Source: a virus
DNA length: 43,041 nucleotides
IMG/VR virus record: IMGVR_UViG_3300024265_000106
Location: 1 to 43,041 of that record
Direction: 5' to 3' (one strand)
The notes below the pieces were generated by a model that made no database searches, had not been told where the DNA came from, and saw only the letters and a list, made by a program, of their open reading frames with translations. Positions 7,713-14,341 of the stretch are shown here, piece by piece; positions within the stretch are counted from its first letter, which is position 1; each line of letters begins with the position of its first letter. The position numbers were made by a program, and so were the translations under genes.

Positions 7713-8082
7713 ATAAAAACGGTCTTGCTGCTCCACACTTCAAGCAGTGTGTTATTTGTTCAATTGTTTTATACGTGCGCATTTTCCTGGCTCTTGGGTT
7801 CGGTGAATTGCAATGGATACAAAGCCATTCGTCAACAGCTTGCAGCTCTCTTACCCTGTTTCTAAAATCAGCATGACCCCACGTGCCACCTGAACCTGTG
7901 AGATTTACTTCAATTGATTCTTGCCCGGGCAGATAAACGCTACCGCCAGACAGCACAGATGTGTCCAACAAATCAACGCTTTGAGTAACAGAACCCGCAA
8001 TGGCTTTCATTTCAAATATGACGTCTGACTTCAGCCACTGAAGCACAACATTCAATTCTTGGCCTACTAACTTACTTGCCAT
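7705..8082 (-). CDS. Protein with C-terminal RanBP2-like zinc finger
   Basis: This 125-residue protein has an N-terminal beta-rich part (MKAIAGSVTQSVDLLDTSVL, residues 26-45). Its C-terminal finger has W-x-C-x2-C (WLCIHCNSPN) and C-x2-C (CLKCGAARP), the RanBP2-type layout. AAAGGAGG stands upstream of the start. Such fingers bind RNA or protein. The function is unknown. Confidence 0.65.
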   Translation of the reverse strand: MASKLVGQELNVVLQWLKSDVIFEMKAIAGSVTQSVDLLDTSVLSGGSVYLPGQESIEVNLTGSGGTWGHADFRNRVRELQAVDEWLCIHCNSPNPRARKMRTYKTIEQITHCLKCGAARPFLYG

Positions 8083-8111
8083 TTCTCAGAGCCTCCTTTG
8101 CTCTGTCTCGG

Positions 8112-8363
8112 TTACACATGACACTTTTCTAAATCAACTTTATTTATGGTAAATCTTGTGCCGTCGTGTAGCCCAATAAACCCATTATCTTTTCCGTGAC
8201 CGCAACAGCTTCCACCTGTATATAGCATTGCATCATTTAGGGCTTGCACATAGGGAGCAATACAACGGTCAATTGGTTTCATTGCCCATCGGAATTTTCC
8301 AGTATGGCTTGCTTCGGCTGAAATTGGGACAGCTAGGATTACAGTATCGTTAAAATTACACAT
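8112..8363 (-). CDS. Conserved small phage protein with CCGHGK motif
   Basis: The protein has 83 residues, with an N-terminal half of unknown fold and a conserved-looking core GGSCCGHGK followed by FIGLHDGTRF. A CCGHGK-x-G-x-I-x-L-x-DG pattern recurs in small proteins of many actinobacterial and environmental phages and may bind metal through Cys and His. The ribosome site AAAGGAT lies inside the repeated AAGTGAAAGGAT leader. Function unknown. Confidence 0.65.
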   Translation of the reverse strand: MCNFNDTVILAVPISAEASHTGKFRWAMKPIDRCIAPYVQALNDAMLYTGGSCCGHGKDNGFIGLHDGTRFTINKVDLEKCHV

Positions 8364-8387
8364 TTAGTATCCTTTCACTTGGTTATC

Positions 8388-8561
8388 TCACCAAACAAAA
8401 TCAGGTTTTTTCTTTTCTATGTACTCCATAACAAAATCTGCAATGTCTTCAATTGAACACCTTATAGCAGGGCTACCATCGTTAGGAAAAAAAACGAACG
8501 CTCCGTTTTCCAGGTCTGGCGGTTCAGCTTCTGGTAAGTCTGTTATTTTTCCTTTGAGCAT
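8388..8561 (-). CDS. Small acidic protein of unknown function
   Basis: A 57-residue frame begins at ATG with AAGTGAAAGGAAAGG upstream, the same extended ribosome site as the neighbouring gene. Residues include LKGKITDLPEAEPPDLENGA and a C-terminal helix ending KKKPDFVW. It overlaps the upstream gene by 38 bases on the same strand, which is common in this operon. No domain recognised. Confidence 0.55.
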   Translation of the reverse strand: MLKGKITDLPEAEPPDLENGAFVFFPNDGSPAIRCSIEDIADFVMEYIEKKKPDFVW

Positions 8562-8955
8562 ATTCCTTTCCTTTCACTTGGTTGTCTAATGCTTGTCGCA
8601 ATTCGTCCGCGGTCAGGGTGTTCCACTGTTTCCATTGTTCCTTGCTGGTTGCTTCGATGATTTTGCGGTAGCGGGGGCGGGTGGGCTTGGGCGGCTTGAT
8701 GAGTCTTTCGTAAAGTTTATCTATTGCGGGAATTATATACCTACTTGGTGGTTGTTTGCCAGTGTAAATATTGCGGATGTAAGAGTACGTCCAGGGTTGG
8801 TTTTTCCTGGGGTTATACGGGTTGAGCTTGAGTGCGACTCTTCGGCATGCTTCGGGGTCTGTTCGGCCCTCTAATTGAAAAATGCGAAAAACGAAAAACA
8901 GCCTCTCCACTGATTTTTGTAAATCTAATTTTTTAGAGTTCCTTTCGTTTGTCAT
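8524..8955 (-). CDS. Helical basic protein, possible DNA-binding regulator
   Basis: This 143-residue protein is read from ATG; an in-frame TTG 36 bases upstream is an alternative and neither has a strong ribosome site. The chain is basic and helical. A central segment, QPWTYSYIRNIYTGKQPPSR, has the spacing of a helix-turn-helix recognition helix, and KPPKPTRPRYRK is a basic linker. DNA binding is a guess from composition. An inverted repeat GCCCT/AGGGC lies just upstream at 8976-8996 and might be a control site. Confidence 0.45.
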   Translation of the reverse strand: MTNERNSKKLDLQKSVERLFFVFRIFQLEGRTDPEACRRVALKLNPYNPRKNQPWTYSYIRNIYTGKQPPSRYIIPAIDKLYERLIKPPKPTRPRYRKIIEATSKEQWKQWNTLTADELRQALDNQVKGKEYAQRKNNRLTRS

Positions 8956-9018
8956 TAGCGGTAGATTAGGGTAGAAATGCCCTAGCGTCAAACCAGGGCT
9001 TGTTTTGATACTCGTAAA

Positions 9019-9576
9019 TCAACTTGTTAAGGCCTGCTCTTCCAGGATGTCGTAATACTCAAGTAGTTTTTTTATAAATTTCTTTTTGCTTCCACCTTTC
9101 TTGTTAATTTTTACGTTGCCTTTTGCATATCTGTGAGCGTCCGGTTCGATCTCGGCTTCTCGTAGTTCGCCCAACCACCTTTGCCATTCGGTTCTTTCTG
9201 CCATTTCCGTTTCATACTCCTCATCGTAACACTCAGCACAGAGGAACAAAGACGGCGAATGAATGCGATAAGCAAACGGAAGCATACAGTCTGTACAGGT
9301 TGCCCTCCTGGTTCGTTTATATTTCCGCCTCGATAAGATGTATTGTCTTTTCTGGTCAATATCTTCAAAATGTTTGCTTCCTGCAAGTGCGTTGCAAAAC
9401 ATACATACGGGAACAAGGTTATTGAAGTCGTTGTCATTGTCCCAAGAAAGCGGGACAACATGATCTATACAAGTTGCTATTTGGTCACGGCAATAAAAGC
9501 AAGTCCTCCCGTGCATTTCTATTAAATCGTCCCAATGTTTTCTATAATGGTACGATCTTCTTTTGGTGTCTCTCAT
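9019..9576 (-). CDS. HNH endonuclease with a second zinc ribbon
   Basis: This 185-residue protein is read from the ATG with AGGATT upstream. The HNH core is clear: C26-x2-C29, IDH at 37-39, N52/N53, and C58-x2-C61 followed by N62 and H69. A second zinc ribbon uses C94/C97 and C113/C116, and the C-terminal tail is lysine-rich. The frame continues 44 codons upstream through a stem-loop and promoter, but that extension would start before the predicted transcript start and is rejected. The gene is preceded by its own promoter and structured leader. It may be a mobile homing nuclease or a DNA-processing enzyme. Confidence 0.8.
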   Translation of the reverse strand: MRDTKRRSYHYRKHWDDLIEMHGRTCFYCRDQIATCIDHVVPLSWDNDNDFNNLVPVCMFCNALAGSKHFEDIDQKRQYILSRRKYKRTRRATCTDCMLPFAYRIHSPSLFLCAECYDEEYETEMAERTEWQRWLGELREAEIEPDAHRYAKGNVKINKKGGSKKKFIKKLLEYYDILEEQALTS

Positions 9577-9589
9577 GCTCAATCCTAAA

Positions 9590-9702
9590 GACACAAAAAG
9601 CCTGACACCAATTGCCGCTAAGCTGAGACGGAATCTCGTTGGTGTCAGGCTGCTTATGCCCTTATTAAGTTTTAAAGTAGAAGTTCCGTCAATGCTTAGC
9701 GT
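9590..9702 (-). ncRNA. Structured leader RNA / attenuator ahead of the HNH gene
   Basis: From the predicted transcript start near 9702 the RNA begins CGCUAAGC. A perfect 13-bp stem (AGCCTGACACCAA on the minus strand, 9651-9639, with 9611-9599) encloses 27 nt and is followed by TTTTTG, a terminator signature. The enclosed segment contains a small GAGA/UCUC hairpin and GCUUAGCG (9623-9616), which is exactly complementary to the RNA 5' end (9701-9694). The RNA could be a short terminated transcript or a switchable leader for the HNH gene. Stem and complementarity are seen; function is inferred. Confidence 0.55.
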
Positions 9703-9708
9703 TACCAT

Positions 9709-9717
9709 ATTATACCA
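9709..9717 (-). promoter_or_regulatory. Extended -10 promoter (TGGTATAAT) for the HNH leader
   Basis: The minus strand reads TGGTATAAT, a perfect extended -10 element. No good -35 box is visible at 16-18 bp. The same nine bases occur upstream of the replication gene and of the 93-residue gene at 22.1 kb. Confidence 0.6.
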
Positions 9718-10182
9718 CTACTCACCCGAATCAGCCCGATCTTCCTTTGAGAGAGCGTCAAGTTCTTTTTGTCTGTTGTTTATCAAAGCCTGCAACGAGG
9801 ACAGGTTCGCCCTATCTTTAGATGTGTAATAAGAGTTATCAATCTTTCCTTCCATAACCAATACATTTTCTGCAATCTCCAGTCTTTCTTTGGCAATGTC
9901 TAATTCTATTTTCATTCGCAACTCAAGCCCCTCCCGCAGTCTCTCATTCTCCTGCTCAAGTTTTTCAGCGTACATCACAACCCTTCTGTCAGGGTCGCCC
10001 ATCGGGACTTCTAGCCTGTCCATAAAATCATGTATGTTATCGAGGAGTTTCCCGTATTGTTCCTTCTCCTGTTCAAGTTGTTCGACATGTTCCAGCAACA
10101 AGTTCACACTATACTCAGCACCTCCTGTAGCAGTAATGCTTTTGTATGCTTCTTTGATTTTCTCAATCTCTTTTATGTTCAT
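9718..10182 (-). CDS. Coiled-coil protein of unknown function
   Basis: This 154-residue protein is almost entirely helical, with Glu/Lys heptads (LEQEKEQYGKLLDNIH and AEKLEQENERLREGLELR). The segment IHDFMDRLEVP followed by a coiled coil resembles the IHKDFDTLGVP segment of the coiled-coil gene 0.1 kb upstream in the operon, suggesting paralogy. AGGAAAGG precedes the start. Such proteins are common in phage early accessory cassettes; no enzymatic motif is present. Confidence 0.6.
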   Translation of the reverse strand: MNIKEIEKIKEAYKSITATGGAEYSVNLLLEHVEQLEQEKEQYGKLLDNIHDFMDRLEVPMGDPDRRVVMYAEKLEQENERLREGLELRMKIELDIAKERLEIAENVLVMEGKIDNSYYTSKDRANLSSLQALINNRQKELDALSKEDRADSGE

Positions 10183-10185
10183 TGT

Positions 10186-10317
10186 CTAGCCTTTCCTGCG
10201 TCTCTGTAGAATGTAATCTAGTGCTGTAAAAAAGATTACCATTCCCACAAACACCCAAAAGCACGCGCCAATCATGTCGTTTCTTACGTTTATTGCTGCT
10301 ACTTGTTCTGGTGTCAT
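10186..10317 (-). CDS. Single-span membrane peptide, 43 residues
   Basis: The start is ATGA-coupled to the preceding coiled-coil gene, with AGGTGAAGG as ribosome site. The peptide has an N-terminal soluble segment (TPEQVAAINVRND), one membrane span (GACFWVFVGMVIFFTALDYI) and a basic end (QRRRKG). It has the same length and layout as the membrane peptide at 15.6-15.7 kb. Function unknown. Confidence 0.6.
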   Translation of the reverse strand: MTPEQVAAINVRNDMIGACFWVFVGMVIFFTALDYILQRRRKG

Positions 10318-10622
10318 CCTTCACCTCTCCGTTCTAGTTCTGCTTTTAGTTCAGCTCTTTCAGCTTCATAACTTCCTACAAGAAGATTCAATCTCCCGTG
10401 TAGCGTGCTTTTCGGAACACCAAGAGTATCGAAATCTTTGTGAATACTCTCCACCTCATCCCTTGCTTCATCGAGTTCTTTGTGCAGTTTTTTATTGTCT
10501 TTTGTTTGCACAATAGCAATACCTTCATAGTGAGCTTTCATATTCCTTGCATCTGAGAGGGCGGTTAGAACCACTCCCAAATCCGTGAGGTCAATCATCG
10601 TTGGCAAATTCAACTCACTCAT
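10314..10622 (-). CDS. Coiled-coil protein, paralogue of the neighbouring coiled-coil gene
   Basis: This 102-residue, helical protein contains VESIHKDFDTLGVP and a C-terminal Glu/Arg coiled coil (YEAERAELKAELERR). The IH-x-D/F-x-D-x-L-x-VP element is shared with the 154-residue protein further along the operon. It is coupled by ATGA overlaps at both ends to the flanking genes, so the four genes from 10.9 down to 10.2 kb form one tight translational unit. Confidence 0.6.
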   Translation of the reverse strand: MSELNLPTMIDLTDLGVVLTALSDARNMKAHYEGIAIVQTKDNKKLHKELDEARDEVESIHKDFDTLGVPKSTLHGRLNLLVGSYEAERAELKAELERRGEG

Positions 10623-10918
10623 GTCGCATCCTCTTTTTGTAGGGCTTCTTTTAGTTTGATGAGTAAGTTCTGCAAATCAAACGATTTCTCAACCGTTGCG
10701 ATTGCGTCTGTTTCTCCATAATGATCGCCCCATGTAACATACAGGTCAATAAAATCATGTAGCTCTTGCCCTGCTTTCGTTAGCTCCGCAATCCTCTCAT
10801 CTTTGGCGGTGAGTTCAGCATCAACCCTCTTTCCTGCATCGCTAATTGCGTTCCCGCTTTCATCGTCTAATGACTTCTCAATACACGAAAGTATGTAATT
10901 CAAATCTTTGTTATCCAT
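10619..10918 (-). CDS. Helical coiled-coil protein, 99 residues
   Basis: The protein is acidic and helical. A central coiled coil (DAELTAKDERIAELTKAGQE) is flanked by MDNKDLNYILSCIEKSL and a C-terminal LLIKLKEALQKE. AAGGAGATAA precedes the start. The ELTAKDERIAEL pattern is typical of phage accessory proteins of the Ea22-like kind, but no family can be assigned by eye. It overlaps the next gene by ATGA. Confidence 0.55.
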   Translation of the reverse strand: MDNKDLNYILSCIEKSLDDESGNAISDAGKRVDAELTAKDERIAELTKAGQELHDFIDLYVTWGDHYGETDAIATVEKSFDLQNLLIKLKEALQKEDAT

Positions 10919-10978
10919 ATCACTTATCTCCTTTTTCTTGGGCGTGGTTCATGTTGGTTCCATCATAATTAGATTCTC

Positions 10979-11212
10979 CTAAATGTGTGGGTCGGGCTTG
11001 GCTGAAAAATGAGGGGTTTGCTCAACATCAACCAGATACCTGCTTTCCGTCTTGCCGTCAGAAACATACACATGGATATGTGACGGATAATCTAAATCTG
11101 AATAATTCCAGTCAACCCACTCTGCCGCGGCATCGTCTGCTGTGTGCGCCCCAACCTCACTCCCGCTACTCAGGGCATCTTCGTACTGTGAAACAAACCA
11201 TTTTTTAATCAT
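10979..11212 (-). CDS. Small phage protein, paralogue of the gene at 15.3-15.6 kb
   Basis: The 77 residues run IKKWFVSQYEDAL, TADDAAAEWVDW, DLDYPSHIHVYVSDG and HFSAKPD. The same block order (W-aromatic start, TADDA helix, DxP-x-I-x-V-x-V strand, FSAK end) appears in the 88-residue protein at 15.3-15.6 kb. AAAGGAG lies upstream. The pair probably arose by duplication. No known domain is recognised; the pattern suggests a small alpha/beta fold. Confidence 0.6.
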   Translation of the reverse strand: MIKKWFVSQYEDALSSGSEVGAHTADDAAAEWVDWNYSDLDYPSHIHVYVSDGKTESRYLVDVEQTPHFSAKPDPHI

Positions 11213-11257
11213 CGGTAAATCTCCTTTATTCGGATAAATCTATCTTTATCGGAACAT

Positions 11258-11467
11258 CTACAATCCACGTTTTCCTAGAGCTTCGAGGGCTTTTATCACA
11301 TCAAGCGAAAGCCCCGATGCTTTGTTATCCCTTACAGCCTCTATCACATTCTCCATTAGTTTGTGTTCGGCTTTTGTAATTACTTTCATGGGTTCGCCGC
11401 AATCCCTGCAATCAACGCCGTCTACTTTTATAGTTAAATAATAGTGTACGCATTCCTTGTCGCTCAT
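11258..11467 (-). CDS. Small zinc-binding protein
   Basis: This 69-residue protein has C6-x-H8 early on and C20-x2-C23 in a VDCRDCGEPM turn, a short zinc-ribbon pattern, followed by two helices (KAEHKLMENVIEAVRDN, SLDVIKALEALG). AAGGAG precedes the start. The perfect 18-bp palindrome shared with two other sites lies 33 bases upstream and includes the previous gene's stop codon. Confidence 0.6.
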   Translation of the reverse strand: MSDKECVHYYLTIKVDGVDCRDCGEPMKVITKAEHKLMENVIEAVRDNKASGLSLDVIKALEALGKRGL

Positions 11468-11499
11468 GTCGTCTCCTTCGGGGCGAGTTTCCCGGCTCC

Positions 11500-11517
11500 T
11501 TTAATTTGCAAATTAAA
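11500..11517. promoter_or_regulatory. AT-rich 18-bp palindrome, copy 1 (operator candidate)
   Basis: TTTAATTTGCAAATTAAA is perfectly self-complementary. It lies between two leftward genes, overlapping the stop of one and running into a GGAG sequence upstream of the other. Two further copies are at 14018 and 23296. Confidence 0.6.
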
Positions 11518-11989
11518 CTTTCACCAGTCTCTTTAGAATATAGAAATGCTTATCGTATTCCCTCGGGTTCCGTGTTCCGGGGATCTGCTCTGGCGGTGTG
11601 CGCGATCCTATTGTCAGCGACTTCCCGTCAACCTCTTGGAGTGGGGACAACTTGAACGCGATACCTTGGGCGGTTTTTACTTTGTCTATGTGGTAAAGCC
11701 TCTTGCCTTCCTTTCCTAGAATACGCCCTCTTCTGGTAAGGCCGAATTTGTGGAGGCGCAACACGATCTTATTATTATCGTCGTAGTTGCCTACTTCCAT
11801 GAGTGGTGCATCTTCTCTCATGGTGACATACGGCAGGTTAGGTAGCGGGTCTGGATCTGGCGTTGGTGGTTCTTGTGAGTCAGGGTCTGTGGGCGTCCAT
11901 TCACCACCTATTGCTTCTAATATAACATCGCCCTGATCTAATACCTCATTCAGCTTTTCAAGTAAATCCTCATTCGTTATTTCAGTCAT
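11513..11989 (-). CDS. Protein with acidic N-terminus, Pro/Asp linker and basic C-terminal domain
   Basis: The protein has 158 residues. The N-terminal helix (NEDLLEKLNEVLDQGDVILEA) is joined by a Pro/Asp-rich linker (TPTDPDSQEPPTPDPDP) to a basic beta-rich C-terminal part with KFGLTRRGRILGKEG. AAGGAAT stands upstream. It follows the HNH and methyltransferase genes in the same transcription unit. The function is not recognised. Confidence 0.55.
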   Translation of the reverse strand: MTEITNEDLLEKLNEVLDQGDVILEAIGGEWTPTDPDSQEPPTPDPDPLPNLPYVTMREDAPLMEVGNYDDNNKIVLRLHKFGLTRRGRILGKEGKRLYHIDKVKTAQGIAFKLSPLQEVDGKSLTIGSRTPPEQIPGTRNPREYDKHFYILKRLVKV

Positions 11990-11991
11990 TT

Positions 11992-12360
11992 CTATTCCTT
12001 TTCTTCGTCTAGTTTAGTTGCAATATAATTATAAATCTTGAACATATCATTCGCCTGGAATTTGCGCGGCGGGTGTTCGATCCATTCTAAAAACTCTTTT
12101 CGGTTATGTTCTAAGTGATGATCGATCAGCCATTTCTTTGTGTTCCATTTGTCTGTTTCTTTTGTGATCCTGTTAGCGTTGGCGCAAGCCCGGAGCATGT
12201 TGAGGGGGTTGTTCACAAATTTTGTTATGTCCGGTCTGCTCTTTTTGTTGCTCCTTTTGAAGATGCAATGGTCCCAGTCGGTTCCTGTGTGTTGATGGCC
12301 GTTATTTGTTTTGCAATTTGGAACCTCACAGTTGTGTCTATCTTCTTGGATTGGATTCAT
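11992..12360 (-). CDS. HNH-like endonuclease
   Basis: This 122-residue protein carries an HNH-type metal finger: C11-x4-C16, WDHCIFKR (residues 29-36), NPLNMLRACANAN (51-63). The DH pair and the asparagines match the usual catalytic spacing; the second CxxC pair is incomplete (one C in LRACANAN). It overlaps the methyltransferase gene by ATGA, so nuclease and methylase are co-translated. That suggests either a modification-linked nuclease or a freestanding homing enzyme. Confidence 0.6.
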   Translation of the reverse strand: MNPIQEDRHNCEVPNCKTNNGHQHTGTDWDHCIFKRSNKKSRPDITKFVNNPLNMLRACANANRITKETDKWNTKKWLIDHHLEHNRKEFLEWIEHPPRKFQANDMFKIYNYIATKLDEEKE

Positions 12361-13649
12361 TCCACGCCCTCAAACATTGGCAATCCTTCGAGATTAGTTT
12401 CTGCCTCGATTCCTTTACCCCAATCATCAAGGGCTTTTATTCCGGTCCGTTCTCTGGCAAGTTGTAAATATTCCCAGGACAGATCAAGGGATATTCCGCG
12501 TCTGCCTAATTGATTAGCGACCATTGCGGTTGTACCGGAACCCCCGAATGGGTCTAAAACTGTGGCTGGTACAGGTTCTTCATCGTGGGGGCAGGTGGGT
12601 TTCCATCCCGTTGTGGTTACGTGATTGACTGGACCAAGAAGTATATTTTTCCCATATCTATCATCGCCCCATTTGCCGCCAATTTCTTCCGGTGTTCTGC
12701 CAGCCTTGCCAGATCCCCCCTCAAACGTGGTTTCTTTTTCTGTGATTCGCTCCCATTGATTCCCACACACAGGGCAAACGCCTTTTTCAGATGTCCCCGC
12801 CTTGATGCAAATTTCCGGTATCTCGGGCGGGAAGGTTGCGAAGTGTGCGCCTTTATATGGTTTGGTGGTTATGGTCCAGGTGTCTGATTTGTATTTAATC
12901 TGCGAGGCCTTCCAATCAAGAAATTGGGAAAACTCATCTTCGTCTGTGGTCCAGACTGTGCGTTTGTTGCGTTTGGGATATGTTTTACCATCCGGCCCGT
13001 TTCCAGTATCTATTGACTGGGGGGACATTCCAGGGGCGTATCCTCCTTCTGTGTATATTGATTTTGGGCCTCTTGTTCTTCTTCCCTTAAAGCTTTCTGG
13101 GTCTGTGCTTGTTTCCCTAATCGCATCCGCATCATAATAATACTTTTTATTTTTCGTCAACAGAAAAATATACTCATGTGATTTGGTCGGTCTATCGGTC
13201 ATGCTTTCGGGCATCGGGTTAGGTTTGTGCCATACAATATCGGAGCGAACCCACCAACCCCATTCTTGCAGGGCGATTGCTACACGGTGAGGAACTAGCA
13301 TAAGATCTTTTGGTTTCATTCCTTCTGGTGTTTTTGTTCTTTCTGTTCCCTTTGGTTGAGCTGGGTGTAATTTTGATTGTCCGGGGTCCCTTGTTTTTCT
13401 GTTCCCGCTTGTATAACTATCCCCCAAATTCAACCAGAACGTCCCATCGTCCCTAAGAACACGCCATACTTCAGCGCACCATTTGATTGTGTTATCAATG
13501 TATTCCTGGAGGGTTGGTTCAAGCCCGAGTTGACCGGATATAGAATAATCACGAAGTCCGTAATAAGGAGGACTAGTAATTACACAATGAACCGAATTGT
13601 CAGCAAGCGGAATACTTAGGGCGTTGGAATTTACTAAAGACACCTTCAT
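12357..13649 (-). CDS. DNA methyltransferase (beta class, N4-cytosine or N6-adenine)
   Basis: This 430-residue protein has motif IV TSPPYY at residues 25-30 near the N-terminus and motif I DPFGGSGTT at 366-374 near the C-terminus, the order of beta-class amino-methyltransferases. The first binds the target base and the second S-adenosylmethionine. An inserted zinc-like site (CPVCGNQW and PTCPHDE) lies in between. No partner restriction enzyme is evident apart from the coupled HNH gene. It probably modifies phage DNA to evade host restriction. ATGA overlaps join it to both neighbours. Confidence 0.9.
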   Translation of the reverse strand: MKVSLVNSNALSIPLADNSVHCVITSPPYYGLRDYSISGQLGLEPTLQEYIDNTIKWCAEVWRVLRDDGTFWLNLGDSYTSGNRKTRDPGQSKLHPAQPKGTERTKTPEGMKPKDLMLVPHRVAIALQEWGWWVRSDIVWHKPNPMPESMTDRPTKSHEYIFLLTKNKKYYYDADAIRETSTDPESFKGRRTRGPKSIYTEGGYAPGMSPQSIDTGNGPDGKTYPKRNKRTVWTTDEDEFSQFLDWKASQIKYKSDTWTITTKPYKGAHFATFPPEIPEICIKAGTSEKGVCPVCGNQWERITEKETTFEGGSGKAGRTPEEIGGKWGDDRYGKNILLGPVNHVTTTGWKPTCPHDEEPVPATVLDPFGGSGTTAMVANQLGRRGISLDLSWEYLQLARERTGIKALDDWGKGIEAETNLEGLPMFEGVE

Positions 13650-13828
13650 CCCACCTCCGGCATATCCGGATAATATCTATACAAGTAAATCCTTTGAAGC
13701 TCAGAACGGGGGTGGATCAGTAACAGCTTTAAGTTCTTGCCCGCGGGGTGGCTTTCGGTCTGGGCTTTTTGCGCCCATGCTTTTCCGTCTTTCTTGGGAT
13801 AACTATTTGTTGCTGGGATTTTTCTCAT
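13646..13828 (-). CDS. Small basic protein in the methyltransferase operon
   Basis: This 60-residue basic protein is linked by ATGA overlaps to the zinc-finger gene upstream and the methyltransferase downstream. The coupling at both ends is the main evidence that it is real. The N-terminal RKIPATNSYPKKDGKAWAQK is rich in Lys, and the C-terminal half has IYLYRYYPDMPEVG. No known domain. It might assist the methyltransferase. Confidence 0.55.
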   Translation of the reverse strand: MRKIPATNSYPKKDGKAWAQKAQTESHPAGKNLKLLLIHPRSELQRIYLYRYYPDMPEVG

Positions 13829-13998
13829 CTGATCATCTCTCTTTTTCTAATATACCGCGCTCGGTTTCTTTGGCGTTCGCGCCTTTTCCAACATTCATCG
13901 CTACAATACGCGTGCGCGGGGCTGGTGCGTTTGAAAACAGTGCCGCATTGACGACAATTAGCGGGTTTGAATATTCCAGGGTTAGTTAGCCATTTCAT
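13825..13998 (-). CDS. 57-residue zinc-finger protein
   Basis: The start has AAAGGAG ten bases upstream. The protein contains C15-x2-C18 and C32-x3-C36 (NCRQCGTVF, YCSDECWKR) followed by an Arg-rich tail (RRERQRNRARYIRKR). This is the layout of small phage zinc-finger proteins in which the basic tail contacts nucleic acid. It heads the methyltransferase operon, and the AT-rich palindrome lies 20 bases upstream of its start. Confidence 0.65.
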   Translation of the reverse strand: MKWLTNPGIFKPANCRQCGTVFKRTSPAHAYCSDECWKRRERQRNRARYIRKREMIR

Positions 13999-14017
13999 AA
14001 TCGCTTTACTCCTTTAG

Positions 14018-14035
14018 TTTAATTTGCAAATTAAA
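14018..14035. promoter_or_regulatory. AT-rich 18-bp palindrome, copy 2 (operator candidate)
   Basis: TTTAATTTGCAAATTAAA is identical to the copy at 11500. It sits in the gap upstream of the zinc-finger/methyltransferase operon, before its ribosome site. Confidence 0.65.
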
Positions 14036-14040
14036 TCAAT

Positions 14041-14328
14041 TTAGTCATTGGATTCGTCGTCATCAGACTGGTTTAAGTTATCAGTATAATTCCATTCAAT
14101 TGAAAGCATTATTTCGTCAAGAGGAATACTCCATTTAGACCAATGCTTTCTGGTGTCCTTGAATATAATTGGGTCTTTTGTTGTAGGGCATAATGCCCAC
14201 CAAGTCACTACGTCGCCACCTTTAAATTTCATTGGAACAACAAATTGCTTTACTTTTATTTGTGCGTTGTGGTTTTTGTGACAGCGAGGGCAATCCTTTA
14301 TTTTAAATTTTACCTTTTCCATTCTCAT
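14041..14328 (-). CDS. Small phage protein with zinc-ribbon-like cysteines
   Basis: This 95-residue protein has CPRCHKNH (residues 13-20) and a later ALCPTTKDPI segment, resembling a split zinc ribbon of the type seen in phage proteins with a treble-clef fold. It ends in an acidic tail. AAGGAG lies six bases before the first ATG of a double ATGAGAATG start, favouring the first. It lies between the replication gene and the methyltransferase operon. Confidence 0.55.
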   Translation of the reverse strand: MRMEKVKFKIKDCPRCHKNHNAQIKVKQFVVPMKFKGGDVVTWWALCPTTKDPIIFKDTRKHWSKWSIPLDEIMLSIEWNYTDNLNQSDDDESND

Positions 14329-14341
14329 AATAACTCCTTAC

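Noticed and set aside
7515-7865. Rightward frame of 116 residues
   Set aside because: It lies opposite two well-supported leftward genes and lacks a ribosome site; its hydrophobic look is an antisense effect.
9577-9708. N-terminal extension of the HNH gene by 44 in-frame codons
   Set aside because: Its ATG lies before the predicted transcript start, it reads through a 13-bp stem-loop, and the internal ATG has its own ribosome site.
10919-10978. Ten-codon leftward frame before the coiled-coil gene
   Set aside because: Too short, and its end coincides with the ribosome site of the real gene.
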